Origin: Pseudomonas fluorescens | Lineage (GTDB): Bacteria; Pseudomonadota; Gammaproteobacteria; Pseudomonadales; Pseudomonadaceae | Direction: 5' to 3' | NCBI RefSeq assembly: GCF_902497855.1 | Contig: NZ_CABVHU010000003.1 | Location: 186,001-250,000 of the forward strand | DNA: 64,000 bases | In this document: positions 63,792 through 64,000 of the stretch, piece after piece | Layout of the letters: every line of letters begins with the position of its first letter | Position numbering within the stretch: the first letter of the stretch is position 1 | Notes under the pieces: generated by a model | Databases searched by the model: none | Told to the model about the DNA's origin: nothing | Seen by the model: only the letters and a program-made list of their open reading frames with translations | Program-made: the position numbers and the translations under genes

Positions 63792-64000
63792 ATGGCTACT
63801 CGCGAAACCGGCAATGTGAAGTGGTTCAACGATGCCAAGGGGTATGGCTTCATTCAGCGTGAGGACGGGGTGGATGTGTTCGTGCACTACCGTGCGATCC
63901 GCGGGGAGGGGCATCGCTCGCTGGCGGAGGGTCAGCAGGTTGAGTATGCGGTGGTGACGGGTGAGAAGGGCTTGCAGGCCGAAGACGTCGTCGGCTTGTA
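63792..64000 (+). CDS. Cold-shock domain protein (3' cut by window end)
   Basis: A 69-residue single-stranded nucleic-acid binder. RNP1 KGYGFI is at residues 16-21 and RNP2 VFVHY at 29-33, after GNVKWFND. The window ends on the two first bases (TA) of what should be the stop, so the protein is essentially complete. AAGAAGAGGA precedes ATG 63792. It is divergent from plsB across 165 bases. Confidence 0.93.
   Translation, partial: MATRETGNVKWFNDAKGYGFIQREDGVDVFVHYRAIRGEGHRSLAEGQQVEYAVVTGEKGLQAEDVVGL

Noticed and set aside
61125..63914. 929-residue version of PlsB beginning near 63914
   Set aside because: The extra 96 residues run antisense through the cold-shock gene and its promoter; the PlsB N-terminus starts at [12 protein letters not shown] (63626).

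Overview
The window is a chromosomal segment of a Pseudomonas of the fluorescens/putida type. The evidence is the gene order xerD-dsbC-hom-thrC ... recJ ... wspABCDEFR ... prfB-lysS ... ppc ... adk-tsaB ... mexLJK-type efflux ... plsB (from memory, this follows the P. aeruginosa PA3738 to PA3673 order), the high GC with Pseudomonas codon use, and many copies of the REP/REPIN palindromes usual in fluorescens-group genomes (core GGAGCGAGGCTTGCCCGCGAA and variants).

Layout. 1-4.6 kb: end of xerD, dsbC, then hom and thrC of threonine synthesis. 4.7-9.6 kb: a sensor-like protein that stops after its PAS domain, a DUF3509 protein, a periplasmic solute-binding protein overlapping a CaiB-type CoA-transferase, and a YaeQ protein. 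9.6-14.5 kb: recJ, a XenA-type flavin oxidoreductase and the Tat-exported glucan protein OpgD. 14.9-15.5 kb: a small unknown gene and the wreck of a VapBC-type toxin-antitoxin pair. 15.5-21.2 kb: a ydcSTUV-patD operon on the minus strand (polyamine/4-aminobutyraldehyde uptake and oxidation). 22.5-31.0 kb: the complete wsp surface-sensing chemosensory operon ending in the diguanylate cyclase WspR.

31.0-33.9 kb is an AT-richer islet inserted between wspR and prfB. It holds a GNAT acetyltransferase, a small membrane protein and a two-gene module that matches 'mobile mystery protein A' (HTH) plus 'mobile mystery protein B' (Fic). A cluster of repeated TGTATGCCTATAGGC-like sites precedes the pair. 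This is the most likely under-described system here.

34-52 kb is core: prfB with its programmed frameshift, lysS, envelope lipoproteins, lptF, ppc, adk, tsaB, rsmJ and several conserved unknown genes. 52.2-57.1 kb is a TetR-regulated RND efflux operon like mexL/mexJK. 57.1-59.9 kb is a second accessory patch: a dispersed repeat, an autoinhibited class II Fic protein, the first 38 codons of a Tn3-family transposase, and a PIN/RHH toxin-antitoxin pair whose toxin is frameshifted. 60-64 kb returns to core: DUF4197, a YbaY-like lipoprotein, plsB and the start of a cold-shock gene.

The accessory loci share a theme: four toxin-antitoxin-like units in different states, namely an intact Fic module, an intact self-inhibited Fic, a frameshifted PIN toxin beside an intact antitoxin, and a collapsed VapBC. 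No tRNA, rRNA or CRISPR array was recognised.
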